From Crotophaga sulcirostris (lineage: Eukaryota > Chordata > Aves > Cuculiformes > Crotophagidae), in NCBI GenBank assembly GCA_013397455.1, contig VYZB01000274.1:1-64000 (forward strand): DNA of 64,000 nt, written 5' to 3'. Shown here piece by piece: positions 46,201 to 59,400 of this stretch (positions within the stretch are counted from its first letter, which is position 1; every line of letters starts with the position of its first letter). The notes beneath the pieces are model-generated. The model saw only the letters and a list, made by a program, of their open reading frames with translations, did not search any database and had not been told where the DNA came from. The position numbers and the translations under genes were made by a program.

Positions 46201-48400
46201 GCTGTCCTCTTCTTTCCTCCCATCAAAATATATCATTGGGGGTTTGATAACATTTGAAATACGTTTGTCAAACTGCCTATATCTAGCCATCAGACTGGGA
46301 AGATATTGTACCAGATCCCAACAGGAAAATAAATATTTCAGAAAATAAACCTTTAATACCTTTATCTTGGTGCTGTATGTCCATATGCAAGAACTCCAAA
46401 GCACAGGCTTTTGCCTTTTGCTTGTAGGACAACAGTACAGACAAAAAAATACTTACTAAAAGATTCCTTATTACCATGCTGACTCTTAATAATTGCTAGA
46501 TATATTGAAAAATGTAGCAGGAAAAAACACTTTAGGAAATTCAAGATAATTAACATATGACATTTTACAACCGAAGTTACAAAGTCACATGTTTTATGGG
46601 ATATTTCTGTTGGCTGTAGAAACACAGATATATATAATGTCATGGAAAGGACACTTCAGAGAATTTTGCCAGAGATTGTCATGGAAGGAAGGAAGATTGT
46701 CATGTTCGTCAGATGCAGAGCTGGACCACAATGGGGACCTGAAGGTCTTGAGCAGGTTCACAGGGAACTGTTTCTGGCAACTCAAATTTGCATGCCCTAA
46801 GGCTCCTTTAATTTGCCCCAGAGGTTAGATCAGTCTCTGAGTAATGCCTGGCAGATAAAAGGCAGGCTGGAGCCACTTTGGATGCCCAATATCAGCTTCT
46901 AATGATCAAAAAGACTGCTTGCCAAGTAGACAGGAATAGAGATTGATTAGAAATGGAAAAGGACCAATGTATAAGTAAATTATATTGGATAAACTCATTC
47001 ATTTGTTCTGACAAATATAGCTTACAAATGCTGTAGTAGTCAAATACTGCTGAATATGTAGATAATGCTAAAGAGTTGACACTTGTGAAAGGGGTGATAG
47101 CAAATGCAGAGAACAGCAGTAGTACTGTAACAGTAAAGTACCAATTGAGAAAAAAAAGAGAAAAATCAGGTCCTACAAGAAGAGTCACTGTGCCCTGAAG
47201 CTGCTAATTGCAACAATTTCTATTTAAATATGCAATTTCCCACAGCTTCAAAGAGATAAAAAATGTGCTTAATTTTCTTTCAGCCTCCTTCATAGTTTCT
47301 GGTACTGTTCTTGTGTTATCTACACTGGTTTAAGACATTTCAGCTTTAGAAATTATATCTACATGTGTGTTTGGTTCACACACTATTGTCTGCTTATAAC
47401 AGTGTTTGAGTGACTTAATATTTTAAATTTGCTGGTAATATGCAATTATTTACTAAGAGATTGCTTTCCTATTGTTTGAAATGGTGCACACCTGTGTGTT
47501 TCTTAGTCTGGGAACCCACCATGACAGATGTTCAGTGTTTACACCATGTTATGCTTTGTTAGAAAGGTTTGGCTGGGGAGCAGCCCGACCAGCTTTCTAG
47601 TTGACTTCGCCGGAATGCTCCACTCTGAGGACCAAGTGGAAACCTTTGGAGCTGTGAAACAGAAATGGTCCAGGAAAGCTGAGTGCTCAATACACAGATG
47701 TAAATGGGAGGATACCCAAGAAGAACAATGAGGAGGCAAAGATACTTTCTTGGCGTGTAGTAATGAGATGAATATAGCAAAATACATACAAAAGTTCTCC
47801 TGATCAGAATCAGTAGAAATGTTAAAAGACATCTCGGTAGTCTGATAATTAAGCCTTCATTGAACATCATTGAGATTTTAGTCAGTTTTATGGTACAGTT
47901 GGTGAACACTGCTGTTCATTTTACAAGGTAGAAGTCAAAAATTTTATTAATAGACTTTCAGTATCAGGCCAAAATATCTAATGAGATTTAATTTCAGACC
48001 CTAACTTAACACTTTGGATTTTACCGAGGGCAACACGTTCCTAAATCATTATCAATAAAGCAAGAATTGCTCATTCACATAGCTAAGTCTTTCTCTGTCT
48101 TGCTGCTTCCAGCATTTAAATCCAGGTCTGAGCTACAGGGTAACAAGTGCATGAAGCCCATAGGCTGCAACACTACTGATAACAGCTGGTTACATCTGCA
48201 TTGTCACTTCTGCGTATTCTGAATTCTGTGATAAATGGAAAAATGTGGAATGGAAATGCAATTTCAGCCATACTAGTGATGGCTTCCCAGTGCCAGAGAT
48301 GACATGGCTTCACAGATAGTGCCAAGCAGCACCTAATTCTTTAATATGTATGTTTTTATGGACAAGTATAAAAGGTCAGGGGATTACGCTAGAGTGAAAG
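43289..48400. other. Unassigned DNA
   Basis: No exon, RNA gene or mobile element was recognised in 5.1 kb. The longest frame (45297-45692, +) is featureless. Confidence 0.4.
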
Positions 48401-48449
48401 GAAGAAACCCTGTGCCCCAGGAGACGAAGAAAACCCTGTGCTCCAGGAG
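48401..48449 (+). repeat. Short imperfect tandem duplication (~25 bp x 2)
   Basis: The unit GAAGAAACCCTGTGCCCCAG, followed by GAG, is repeated immediately with one inserted A and one C-to-T change. It is probably replication slippage. Confidence 0.85.
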
Positions 48450-50288
48450 GAGAGGCATAATTTGTGTTTGTAGGGTTGGGGTCAGATTTTTGATGACCAA
48501 GTTCCAGAAGGAACCATCCTTTATCAAAAAGTCAATATGTTTTAGGATAGAAGCTACAGGAATTTCCGTATAATCCAATTGGAATAACACTTCCCATAGG
48601 GTTTCTCTGTAAAAATAAAAACTAAGAAAAAAACCAACTTGGACTGATGTAAAACCATTTGAATTTCAACTTCAATGATCTCGTCTCTTTTCTTCCACAG
48701 GTGCAACTGAATGCAAATGTTCTTCTGGTCGCTGGCACTTCAAAATTTATCTCTTCTCCTTTGGGCAAATGGATTTTCCCACTCCCTCTCTACTGTGCCT
48801 GGCTCAACATTTAAACAAACTAGATCCTAAATAATAGACTCCTAGAGGAGTATCCTGAATTATAAGCATTATATCAAATTATCAGGTCAGAAGTATAACA
48901 TTCAGTGACAGATAGCTGCAGGATTCAGTTATAGAGACCGTCATCTCCGCTACCTTGGAATTTCCTCAGTTGCTTTCCTCAATAATTTACGTTTAATCAA
49001 TACAAAGGAAAATAATAGTACAGAAGCTCACAGTGGCATTAAGCCATCTAGTAATTTGCAGACAACAGCAAAAGTATATTGACATTGTGATAACCGCTTC
49101 TGTACGGGAAAGACATAGCTAACTGCTGAGGTGCAAAATCTCTGTAGAGGCACATCCATGACATTATAATTAATACCGAAACTCAATTACAGCACATTCC
49201 ACTGTATTTTATTGGGACATTCAGTTTCTGGCATACATGTCTTAAAAGGCAAAATATTTTGGGAAAAATGTCTTTTAAATCAGTGAGGAGAAGAGTACCT
49301 AATTCTGGTTTTGACCTTTCTTCATGCGCTTTTCCCCTTTTTGTGTTATTTTGCAGTGTTTTTTCCCCTACTTTCTAACTAAACCTGCCTGTACTCCCAA
49401 TAATGGACTAAATTTGATTTCAGCCTGTAGACATAATCAAAGAGTAAGAGGGGACTGAAAATGAAACAGCAAGTGATTTGAAGTACACCTGTTTCACAAC
49501 AGGGATTGTCTTATTAAATGCCTGTTCACGAGTAGGTTTGCTTGTCTGCTTGCTTGGCTTTCCCTGTCAAAATGATCTAAGAGGTTTGGATCACCTGTCT
49601 TTACAGTTGCATGGCAGATAAGTAGATGACGTTATAGCTGAAATTTTGAAAATAAGTTTAAATAATGTATTTTGAAATATTTTAAATTAACATTTTGTGA
49701 GGACCAGTACCAGTTAAGGTTCATACCGTTACAAAAGGGTCATCTCAATGTCATTAGCAGAATCATGGAATACCTCATCTTTCTAGTTTAGGTCAGACTT
49801 TAGCCAATTTTTTCTACAGGCATCAGTTTCCACTCATTCCCACAGGTCTTTAATCAGCAAAACACTCACCATTAAAGCAACGGTATTGAAATTGTGATGC
49901 TTCTCTTGTGAAAGTTAATCCGGCCTCATTTTCATCTGCTTCCCAAAGAGGTTTCAGTTCAGCTATATTGTGAGCAGACCTTCCCTCCTCAGAATTTTTG
50001 CTTGTAATTATATCTGTATTATGAATCCTGAACTCTTTATTGGAGATACCATTTCAGCCCCTTCTGTCAGATACCTTTAACAAACTTCCTTTTTTATTGT
50101 TGGTTTTCATGTCAGCTGTCAAGGCTGTTGTTTCCAATTTTCAAGAATTTTACATTTTCTATTCATATTATTGATCTACCCTTGGGCAGCTGAAACTGCC
50201 CTTGGGGCTGACAGCTGCCCTGAGCAGCAACCTGGCTTCTGGAAGTAGATCTAGATGAAAAACTGGGGAAGCATTTTATTAAAAATTC
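48450..50288. other. Unassigned AT-rich DNA
   Basis: Nothing recognised in this stretch. Confidence 0.4.
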
Positions 50289-50505
50289 ATCTCTTCCTCT
50301 GTCCCTTAGCCCCTTCCCTCCTTCCATTCCATCTGCCTCTCTTCCTCTCTTTCTCTTTGTTTTTCTTCTGTTTCTCTTTCTTTCTCTCATTCCCTCCTGC
50401 CTATCTGTCTTCCTTCTTTCCTTTTCTCCTCTTTCTTTCTGTTCTTCCATCCTTCTCTCTTTATCAATCTCCAACTCTCTCTCTGTCTTTTTCTATTCTA
50501 CAGAT
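50289..50505 (+). repeat. Polypyrimidine (CT-rich) tract
   Basis: About 215 bases are almost entirely C and T on the plus strand, with TTTCTC/CTTCCT units and few purine interruptions. Such tracts can form triplex (H-DNA) and are often length-variable. The Arg/Glu/Lys-rich minus-strand frame (50163-50474) is a low-complexity artefact. Confidence 0.92.
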
Positions 50506-53500
50506 CTGCAGGTTTGTCTTTATCCCATATGACAAAGCAGTCCCTGCAAAAATGTTGCCACTGACTTGATTATTTTTTTATTTCTCCTAAAAAATGTATA
50601 TTCTTCATAACACATTACACTTACATATACACTCACATACATGACTCCACACACGTATGTCATAGTCTGCTTCAGACAGGAAGAAAAGCCAAATACAGTC
50701 CTCTTGGGAGGGGTGCAGAATGTGTTTGCTTCAGTACAAACATCTGCAGCTCCTTATCTCTGGGGCATGGCATTGGATGGTGCTGACTTAGGAGGCTGCC
50801 ACTGTCTGTCCCCAACTCTTCTCCTACCTGCATTACCACCCATGGGCTCCCTTCTGTCCCTTGGGAACATGGATTAATGTCAGGAAATCCTGCCGCAGCG
50901 ATCTGCAGGGTCACTTTAACAGCATCCCTATGCTTGCCATGCGTGTCCTTTCGGTAGGCTCGGGGTGAAGGAGACACAAGGGTTCCTCCTGCCTGCTCTG
51001 ACGTGAGGGTGGTGTCATGGCTCCATGCTGCAAAAGTCAACATCTAATCTCAGCAGCTCCTCTTTAATTAGATTTTTTCCTCTCTACATCTCTTTTTTAA
51101 TGTGCGGTTCCCAGATTCCTTCACAGTCAGCTATCCCTTTTATTCCTTCTGGAAAGCAATATATATAGCACAGGGCTATAAATAAGACTAGCTATGTCAT
51201 GGTAGCCATGGCAACCAGTAGGCTTCAAACACGGATGTGTGTGAGATTTATAGGCGGCTGCCCTCATCTTTACAGCCCAATGATCTATCTTTTAAAATTA
51301 CATTGCTTGGAATTTGGATTTCTCACCTGGCACAAAAGATCTTTTTTTAAAAAAATCCTAAACAAGGAACCAGAGGGGTTTTTTTTCCTCTTTAAAATAA
51401 ACGGGTATTGAAAATAAATGGGTGTTGAAAAAAAAATTTCAAAAACTTTTTCATTTCAGATAAAAGGAGCAGCTATTCTTGCTTGCCATCCATTGTAACT
51501 GTTGTACCTCATCTTTTGTTATGAGGGATAATTCAATTCACTGCAAGGATGAAATGGATATATTCTGATTTTTTTGTGCTAGGTAAAATCTTAAAGGTTC
51601 AATTTCTTGAAAAGAAATGCAACAACTGAAATTCCAAGAAGACTCAACTATCAATAGATATACAGTAAAAAGGTGCTGCTTGGTTCTTCAGGAGAAGCTG
51701 TAACTCAGGACACAATTTGCACATGAAGCAAAGGAGACCTTCGCACACTTTTGCAACCCTGCCTCTGCAACAAAGCAGCGACATTCATGCAGACAGTCTC
51801 TGTGGGTAGCAGTCAGACACTGATTTATGAGACAGGTCTGCAGCTCCAGCCCACACCTACTGACACGGTGTGCACCCCTGCCTCTCACAACAGTAAAGCT
51901 GCATCTGGCAGTCCCTTGATATTCAAGCAACCACAGCAGCTCACAGCTAGCTGCACAAACCCTCCTGGGAAGCAGGGTGGATGCTCAAATAGCCAGTCCC
52001 TGCAGACCTCCACAGGGCTGGCTGGCAACCTGTCCCAGTGCTGGCATCAGTGCTGGAGTCCTGTGCTGTGTGTCCCCAGGATCTTCTCCTTATCATGGCT
52101 TATTACTCTGCCCTTATGGAAACACTGATACCAAAGCCTACAGCAATCCCTCAGGTAGCAGTACTATAAAATGTTTGAGACCACGGCTGGGGAATGACCT
52201 GGCATTCTGCTTAATTAGTCTAGACAACGATAATTACAGCTGGGGACCTGAAGCTCTTCAAGGTAAGGCTTGACATTTGTATGTAAATAAACTGGTTGCA
52301 AATACAAACCGGTGAGCAGAGACACTGACAAGATGCAACTCAGGAAAAGCTAGACCTGAGAGGTCCTTCCACACACAATTCTCCTCTTACAGGGAAATAA
52401 GATCAACTGCCTCTTCCACAGAGGTGCTATTGAATTCTTCAAGACCAGAGAAAGAGGAGAAAAACTTCATAGTCTTAGTTTTCACCTGGTTTTCACACCA
52501 GGTTCCTGCCATATCCGCTGCAGCCAGCTCAGCGCTGCTCACCTGGCTGGGCTTTACAGGGGCATCCAGTGTGAGCAGTTGAGTAGAGAGCCTGGTGAGG
52601 TTCTTCGCTGCATGGGAAGAGAATAAGTTATACATGTTTCTAGACACTGACTGGACACAGGGCATATAGGGCTCCCACAGCAGCAAAACTGCTCTTGCTC
52701 CATGAACTCCAGAAAGAAGAAATCTGCACTCTGCTAGCTGAGCTCTTTGTACTAAAGTGCAAGTGCTACTTGGATGAAGAATATGAAACTTTCACTGTCC
52801 CAGAGATAGTTCAGCTTGAACAGTTTAGAGGCAGATGTTACAAAATGATGCAACTATCCACAGAAGGATTTGGGAGTGGCATCTGGAAAAAGTGTAATGC
52901 GCTATTTTTCCATACTTTCCGATTTGTCAACAGCCCATTGGAGATGGATTTGGGGAAGAAAACAATTATGTGTGCTGTTCTGTAGACTGGCCCTGCAGCC
53001 AATGGGAAGTCCTGTGAAAGGCTGGTGCTTCTATATCTACGTGTTAGCAGAGATGTTTGAAAGGTGACTCTGACTTCAGTGGACCTCAGAAATTCCTTCC
53101 ACAGTGATGTGACTTGTGTTTTGGAGTAAGCCCTGAGACTCTGTGCTGTTTTTATATTTTAACTCACCATCACCTCTAAGCTTTTTGTGACTCAAAATAA
53201 ATGTGGATCTATTAAAAAATGTTGCTTGCATGTATTTTTTGTACACGTGAAATGCGCAGCGCTTGGGGGAAACAATATGAGTCAGACTGTTTCCTTCCAC
53301 TCCATTGAGACTTGCCAAAGTCTGAGTTTATAGGAATACACTGCAGAAATTTTTCTCTCCCCCAGCAGTACACAAGGCAGGCATCCAGCAGAGCCACTGT
53401 CTTTGTAATTTTTGCTGCGCTCAGCAGAAAGCAGGTTCAGTAATGCCCACCTCAAGCACCTGCACTCCATCTGTCAGCCAGAAATGCTCCTGAACTGACA

Positions 53501-56378
53501 GAAGTGCCACCAGTGAGACTGACGTTTTAATGCGAGATGCCCATTTTATCAGCCTGGTGACCCATAACCATTGCCACAGATTTTCAATGAGTGCACTGGG
53601 GTGTTAAAATGGCTGTGCTCCCCTTGATAATCAAGAGCATAGAAAGGTGGCAAGGACACAGCAAATCGATAAGAGTTTATAAGCTGCTCTGTTCAATCGT
53701 GATCTTGCAAGCAGCCACAGGGCAGCACTGCAGCTATCCATTTTCCCATTCCCTCCGGTGGGATTTCTGATGCCAGTAGAGTCCTTTGTCTGCAGTGCCA
53801 GTGCCGGTGTTTGTTGGTCAAGAATTTAGAGCCTTTTGGTGGGCTTAGACTCAACCATCGAGAAAATATATCCTTCATTACTTTCTTTCACAAACAGGTT
53901 TCAAACCTCTTGCTGATCCTGAAATGCCAGGTTCTTGCACATTTATTTCGTTCTGGCACCAGTAACACATCATTACCTATGAGAAAATGCCGGTATGCCC
54001 TTGAACTTTACAGCATGGATTTGTGTCAGAATAACCGCTCTGTCAGAGAGCAGTTATCCTTCCACTCAGTGTGAAACCTGCTTCCAGACAAAAGCAGAGT
54101 GCTGTTTGATGTTGTGAACAACCTTAGGACAAAGATGACCACAATAATTTCCAAAAGACCTGACACCCACTTTCCAGGCTATTTCCCTTTTCTTAAATAA
54201 CAGTCAGTTTCTTACTTGTCTTCAACTGACCTTGATCAGCTAAAGGCAATAGAAGAAGCTGATTTCGACTAGTTAATGTTGAAGAAATTGTCAATAGCAG
54301 GGGGAAGATAAGGAAACAGTGGTGGAGTGTCTTTTCTTCCACTCTCACAATTTATATGGTTCCAGTCAAGCATCATAATTGTTCATGACATCTTTTTTTC
54401 TCTTTCCACAGACTCAGACTAGAAACTTGGGTTCATCTACAGTTCTGCCAGTTCCTGCTTCTTTGTGCAACTGGCCATAAACCATTTATAACACAAATGA
54501 GCAGTTTGCTTATCTGAAATGGCTTCTGCATAAGTCTACTTTATAGTTGCAGTAGGTTTAAAGAGCAAACTGTTGGAGGCGAGTAGCTTGGCAAAAATTT
54601 TCTCTCAAAGCATATTTCTCTCTTACATTTCAGTGTAAACAGCTGGCAAAATGAGCTGCCGTTTCCATGGTTAGGGACCCAGAGTTTGCTCCGCTCTTGG
54701 CTTTACCAGTTTTTCACTCACGTTAGGGGCAGCTCTAGGCTGGAAATAAATGCCATCAGAAGAGCCACACTTGTTCCTCCTACTGCACAAAGAAGCAAAA
54801 TGCTCCCTTTGATGTTAATGAGCTTCTGGTATAGATTGGTGCAGCATATGTCTATTATCAAGGGGTGGGAGGCCTGATCTGATAGATTTGGGACACATCC
54901 TATTACAATTGTGCGACCCAACACTTGCCCCATCTGTAGACTCATCATTATTCTGCTGTGACTGATTGTTGATGTTGTAAGGAATTTCTGTCAGGGGCTG
55001 AATTTTGGTGTGTGATTCACACACAACACCCAGTACAGCAGAAGCCAGGCTAGTCTGGGCAATACAAATTTTGAGCAATTAGTATCTGAATTCACTTAAG
55101 TCTAGCAGAAAATATGCACTTGAGTCAGTTATTGATAAGCTTCTGAAATTGTATTAATCATTTACTTGAATCTATTGAAGCCAAGATTCATTTGACAATC
55201 TGCCCTGAATGTCTGAAAATACATCTGATCCCAGGTTTGAAATAGGATAGGTAGTGTCTGTTGTCTGTGCTGAAAGCAGTTTCCTGACTTGCGTCAAGGA
55301 GAAGACATACAGGCAGGGTCACAGGACTTTGTGAAGCCACAGCAGCTGAAGCAGAAGGAACTTCTCAACATGGACTTTCTGTACCCCAGGCTGTTGCTGA
55401 ACTATGCATACAGGAGCTTCACATTTTCTGAAAGAAAAGAACAAGTTTTACACAGTGTTATTCCCTGCCTGAGCTGTTCTGTCCTGAACAACTCATCCCA
55501 TTCCTCCATTACTTTCTGCTTCAGTATTCTGGGGGGATATGTACCAAAGCACTGCTTTATTGACGGTAACAATTATCTCCAAAATAAACCAACTTGATCC
55601 AGGAAGACAGATGGAAGGAAAAGTGAGAAAAGAACTAAAAAAGGGCACACAGATGAATAGTTTGGAAGGAGGGAGAAAGCAGATGGTGGATGAAATTCAT
55701 TAGTTTAAAGTAACCATATTGATCCTCTCCTTTCCCCCAAGCTGCATCTAACTTCTGTTTATATTTGTAATCCTGCTTCCCCTGACTGGCAACTTCCTTT
55801 CACATTTGCTACCCTTACAATGCAGCCCGTGGAGCAGGCCTACAGCAGCTCATTGGTTTATCAGGACAAAAGCAAAGCCACAACCAAACTGCCTTTTCAG
55901 CTATGCAACCAACCAGCAATAAATTCAGGTGGAGACCCAGCTATTGGAAGGATGCATTTGCTAGTTTTAGCCACACTGAAATTGCTAATTTCAAAATAGG
56001 AACGTATGTCCTCTTTTTGTCCCAGAAGGTTTGTGAGACACTAGGACACAAAGCTTGAAAGCTGAAGTCCCCCTGAAGTTAAAAGAGACTGAACTGTATT
56101 TTGAGGAAGCTCCAACAACAGTTACATAGATGGTAATTTCTTGAAAAGTAATCCAATTACTGCTGTCCCACACTGGGGGCTGCTGGAAGCAGGCAGGATT
56201 CCCTGAAGCAGCTGGATAAATCTGGACAATGTTCGAGGGGTTTCAGATGTGACCATGCCCTGGGGCTGTGGTAGAGGGAGCACCTGCACATCAGCAGCAG
56301 AAGTTTCTAGGTCCACTCACCCCAAAGAGATGAGCAGAATTTGGCAGGGAAGATCTCATTATCCAACGGCAGTGATGG
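50506..56378. other. Unassigned DNA
   Basis: 5.9 kb without a recognised element. Open frames at 51751-52128 (+), 52387-52686 (minus) and 52695-52985 (+) show no known domain, and the last two start with TTG rather than ATG. Confidence 0.4.
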
Positions 56379-56492
56379 CCTTCCTTTCACAGTACCCATC
56401 ACCTTCTCAAATGTGTCTTCTCGTGCGAGTTCATCTGGTCACCTTCCTTTCACTCTCAAATATGTCTTCTCCTGCGAGTTCTTCTGTGGTCA
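56379..56492 (+). repeat. Imperfect tandem duplication (63 and 51 bp units)
   Basis: Unit 1 (56379-56441) and unit 2 (56442-56492) share CCTTCCTTTCAC, TCAAATRTGTCTTCTC, TGCGAGTTC and TGGTCA. Unit 1 carries about 12 extra bases after CCTTCCTTTCAC. The family is unknown; it may be a minisatellite seed. Confidence 0.85.
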
Positions 56493-59400
56493 CAGAGGAA
56501 TAACTCTTGTAGCTCCTTTGGAAAGGCTTATCATGCACCCCTCTGACTGAGGCCAGGACCCTCCTTTTTGTGCAGCTGCAGAGCCAGCAAGGCAGTGCCA
56601 AAGCCCAGAGTGGAAACTGGTACTAAAACAAATACAGTGATGGACCAAGGCACACTGAAGTAAATACTAAGGCAGTAATTAAGTTAATTGAGTTTTGGAT
56701 CTAGCCCATAAATGGCTTCTACATCTTAGCACAATGATTTTGCCTGTTGCTAATTTGACTAATTAATTTGACTAGTTCTACATGTTGTAGAACTGTTGAA
56801 ATTGGGGAAACAAATGTTTAATTTAAAACCTAATTAAAGAACATCAAGCCGTGGTCAAAAAATGCAGCAGGATGAAATGGGTATTTGTCTAACACTTAGG
56901 TTTCATGATTTTCAGTGGAAGAAAGGAGGTATTGTAACCTTATGAAACATATATTGTACATGAGCAAGGAGCAAGAGACAAAAAATTTCTGATTGACGTG
57001 ACTAATGCTGATTCTTCTGTACCAAGCTGTTAGTAAAGCTCCTCTCTTTCCTATAATAAGTAATTAGAATATTAAGTTTCTACCTCATTTAAAGGATTTT
57101 AGAATTCTGGCTCTCAATGTTCAGAGTATTTAAATATAAGTGCTGACATCTAGCCAAATACTTATAAGTTGATCGTAAAAGGTTACTTTGTGAGGATACT
57201 AACTATATCAAGATTAGATTGCTTTTTCAAGGACTTTGATTAGAAGTACTTCAGGAAATTTCATGTGGAGCTTTCATTAGAAGGGGGATGTAGGGATGCT
57301 TTGTACATGTGTGCACTTGTATACATTTCTTTCTTTGTAACATGCTGCACGTGTACACTCTATAATTAGCTATAGCAATAAATTGTGCAGGCTACATTGC
57401 TTCTCCATCTCTTAGTATCCATTAAACCAATTATCAGGACAAGTTGGAAGAATGCTTATGCTGCAGTTTGCAGAATTTATGTTTTCAGGAAGCAAGAGTA
57501 GGAAAGTGTGTGTTTAACATTTACCACAAGCATGCGTGCAGTCATTAATTGAGATAAGGAGACAAATACACAGACTTCCTCCACTTGGAGCTGCAGCCAC
57601 CAGTCCTTGGTCATTGTCATTGAAAAAGGAGTGGGGTCTAAATCAAGGGCAGATTTCTGTGAAGTTAATTTTACAGTGTTTATCTTAAAGACAGGAGTGT
57701 GCCCAGAGTTTTTGAAAGCCTGGCATTGAAAGACCCCATTCTGATAAAGAGAATTGGGCTGAATTTGAGGTTGTAGACAGAGATCTGACATTTTTCCTCA
57801 GGACAACTCTCAAAGCTGGTGTGGCCACAGAAATTAAGAAGTTAAAACTGATGTGGGAAAGAGATAAATGACCATGCTGCTGCAATGTGCTACATGATTG
57901 GGGTGAGTCCTGTTCTGTACATAAGCTTCTGGGATATTCTTTAGTTGAGCTGTGGGAGGTGTCATTCTGAGAAGGTTTTTCCCCTTTTTGTTTTGGAGTG
58001 GTAACTTGTTATATATCCGTGCCCACATTATGGGGTCTGTCCTGGGGTCCTTATAATGCCACTGAACCTAACCAAAGATTTGCAGCTCACTTCAGTGACT
58101 GATGCATTGAGCCCTGTTCCTTCTCATCTGACACAATGTATGGACAAGTTTAACTGTTTATTGCAGTACGTCTAGTGCCTGTGTGGTCCTGTCACAGATA
58201 ACACTGTGGCGTATTAGCCAAGTGGCTCAGGAAAGAGATGAGCCCAGGTCTCTGTAGTTTCAGGATACCTACCAAATACAAGGATAAGTAGTATCTGAAG
58301 GACGCCAGTCTTGGACTTCTGTTGTACCAGAAACCCAGGGAAGTATATAATCCCTGCTGAGGAGACACACAGTTGCTGTAAGATGAAAGCATAAAAGGGA
58401 AATACTGGAAATCACAGGGGAGAAATGTGGGAGGAACGAGAGGGTAGCAATTACAATTGGACATGTGGGGTTTGTTCCATTCATTGTGCTAAAGAATTTG
58501 AAATGTTCTTCTTTTAAAATCAAGTTTAAAATTCAATCTTGATTTTTTTGTTTATTTGCTTTACTTTGTTGGGGTATTTTTCCAAACTGATTATCTGGAA
58601 TAAAAAAATTAATTAAAAGGGACAGTTGAAAATTTGAGGTTAATTTTGACCTCTTAAAGCTCCAAACAAACCCACAAATCTTCTTTGTCCAAATTCACTC
58701 AATTTCTTAAACGATTAGTCTTTCTGAACTGGAACACAAACCATGAAGTCATTATGAACTGCGAAACCATTTTCAGCTGTGGAGGGACTGAAAGGTGCAT
58801 CAACACTATTTTTCGATGTAAATGGGTTTTTTTGGGCAAGGTCTGCTTTCCAGTCAAAAAAAATCACAAAAACTATTTACTACATTCATAACCATTGGCA
58901 TACCTTTCTACTGTTCTAAACTTCTCTTATTTTCATCTCCAGGGTCCTGCCTACAGCATAGGATGGATCTCTTCATCATTCTACCATGCTTAGATGCTGC
59001 TACTGTAGAAGAATTATATTCTCACCAGCCTTCCCCAGTGTTTACGTAAGGTTGCAGATCCAATCCCACACAACTGACAGCCACAGATAGCATTTGTAGT
59101 CCCCTGCGTGTCATCTAAATCTGAAAGCTGCACTGGAGTACGGCAGGCTGGAGAGGGGGGGGAGTTTCTGCTCTGCACTGTAGGGTCAGTCAGGGCCAGG
59201 CAGGGTAGGGTCTTGTTGCTACCGAGTCTCCATTCTGGTAGCAGATTGTAGCCCATGGGAAGCTCCTTTTATTGCCCTTCTTCTTCAGCAACTGCACGGT
59301 GCAGCACATGTCCATGCCACCACAAAGCTGGCCATGCATTAAAGTAATTTTTTCCCCCTTTCAGTCCTATTGGAGGGCAGAAGTTCTCAGGTTTACGGTT

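Noticed and set aside
48050..48110. AATAAAG followed by a U5-like stretch, as a further LTR end
   Set aside because: No TATA box at the expected distance and no defined ends.
50163..50474. Arg/Lys/Glu-rich minus-strand frame of 103 codons
   Set aside because: It is the complement of the CT tract, so the composition is forced by simple sequence.
52340..52382. Possible CR1 tail (GACCTGAGAGGTCCTTCCA-like)
   Set aside because: The match is too short and lacks the terminal octamers and upstream boxes.
52387..52985. Two back-to-back frames (about 97-100 codons) that look mildly protein-like
   Set aside because: Both begin with TTG rather than ATG, no domain is recognised, and no convincing splice pattern was found.
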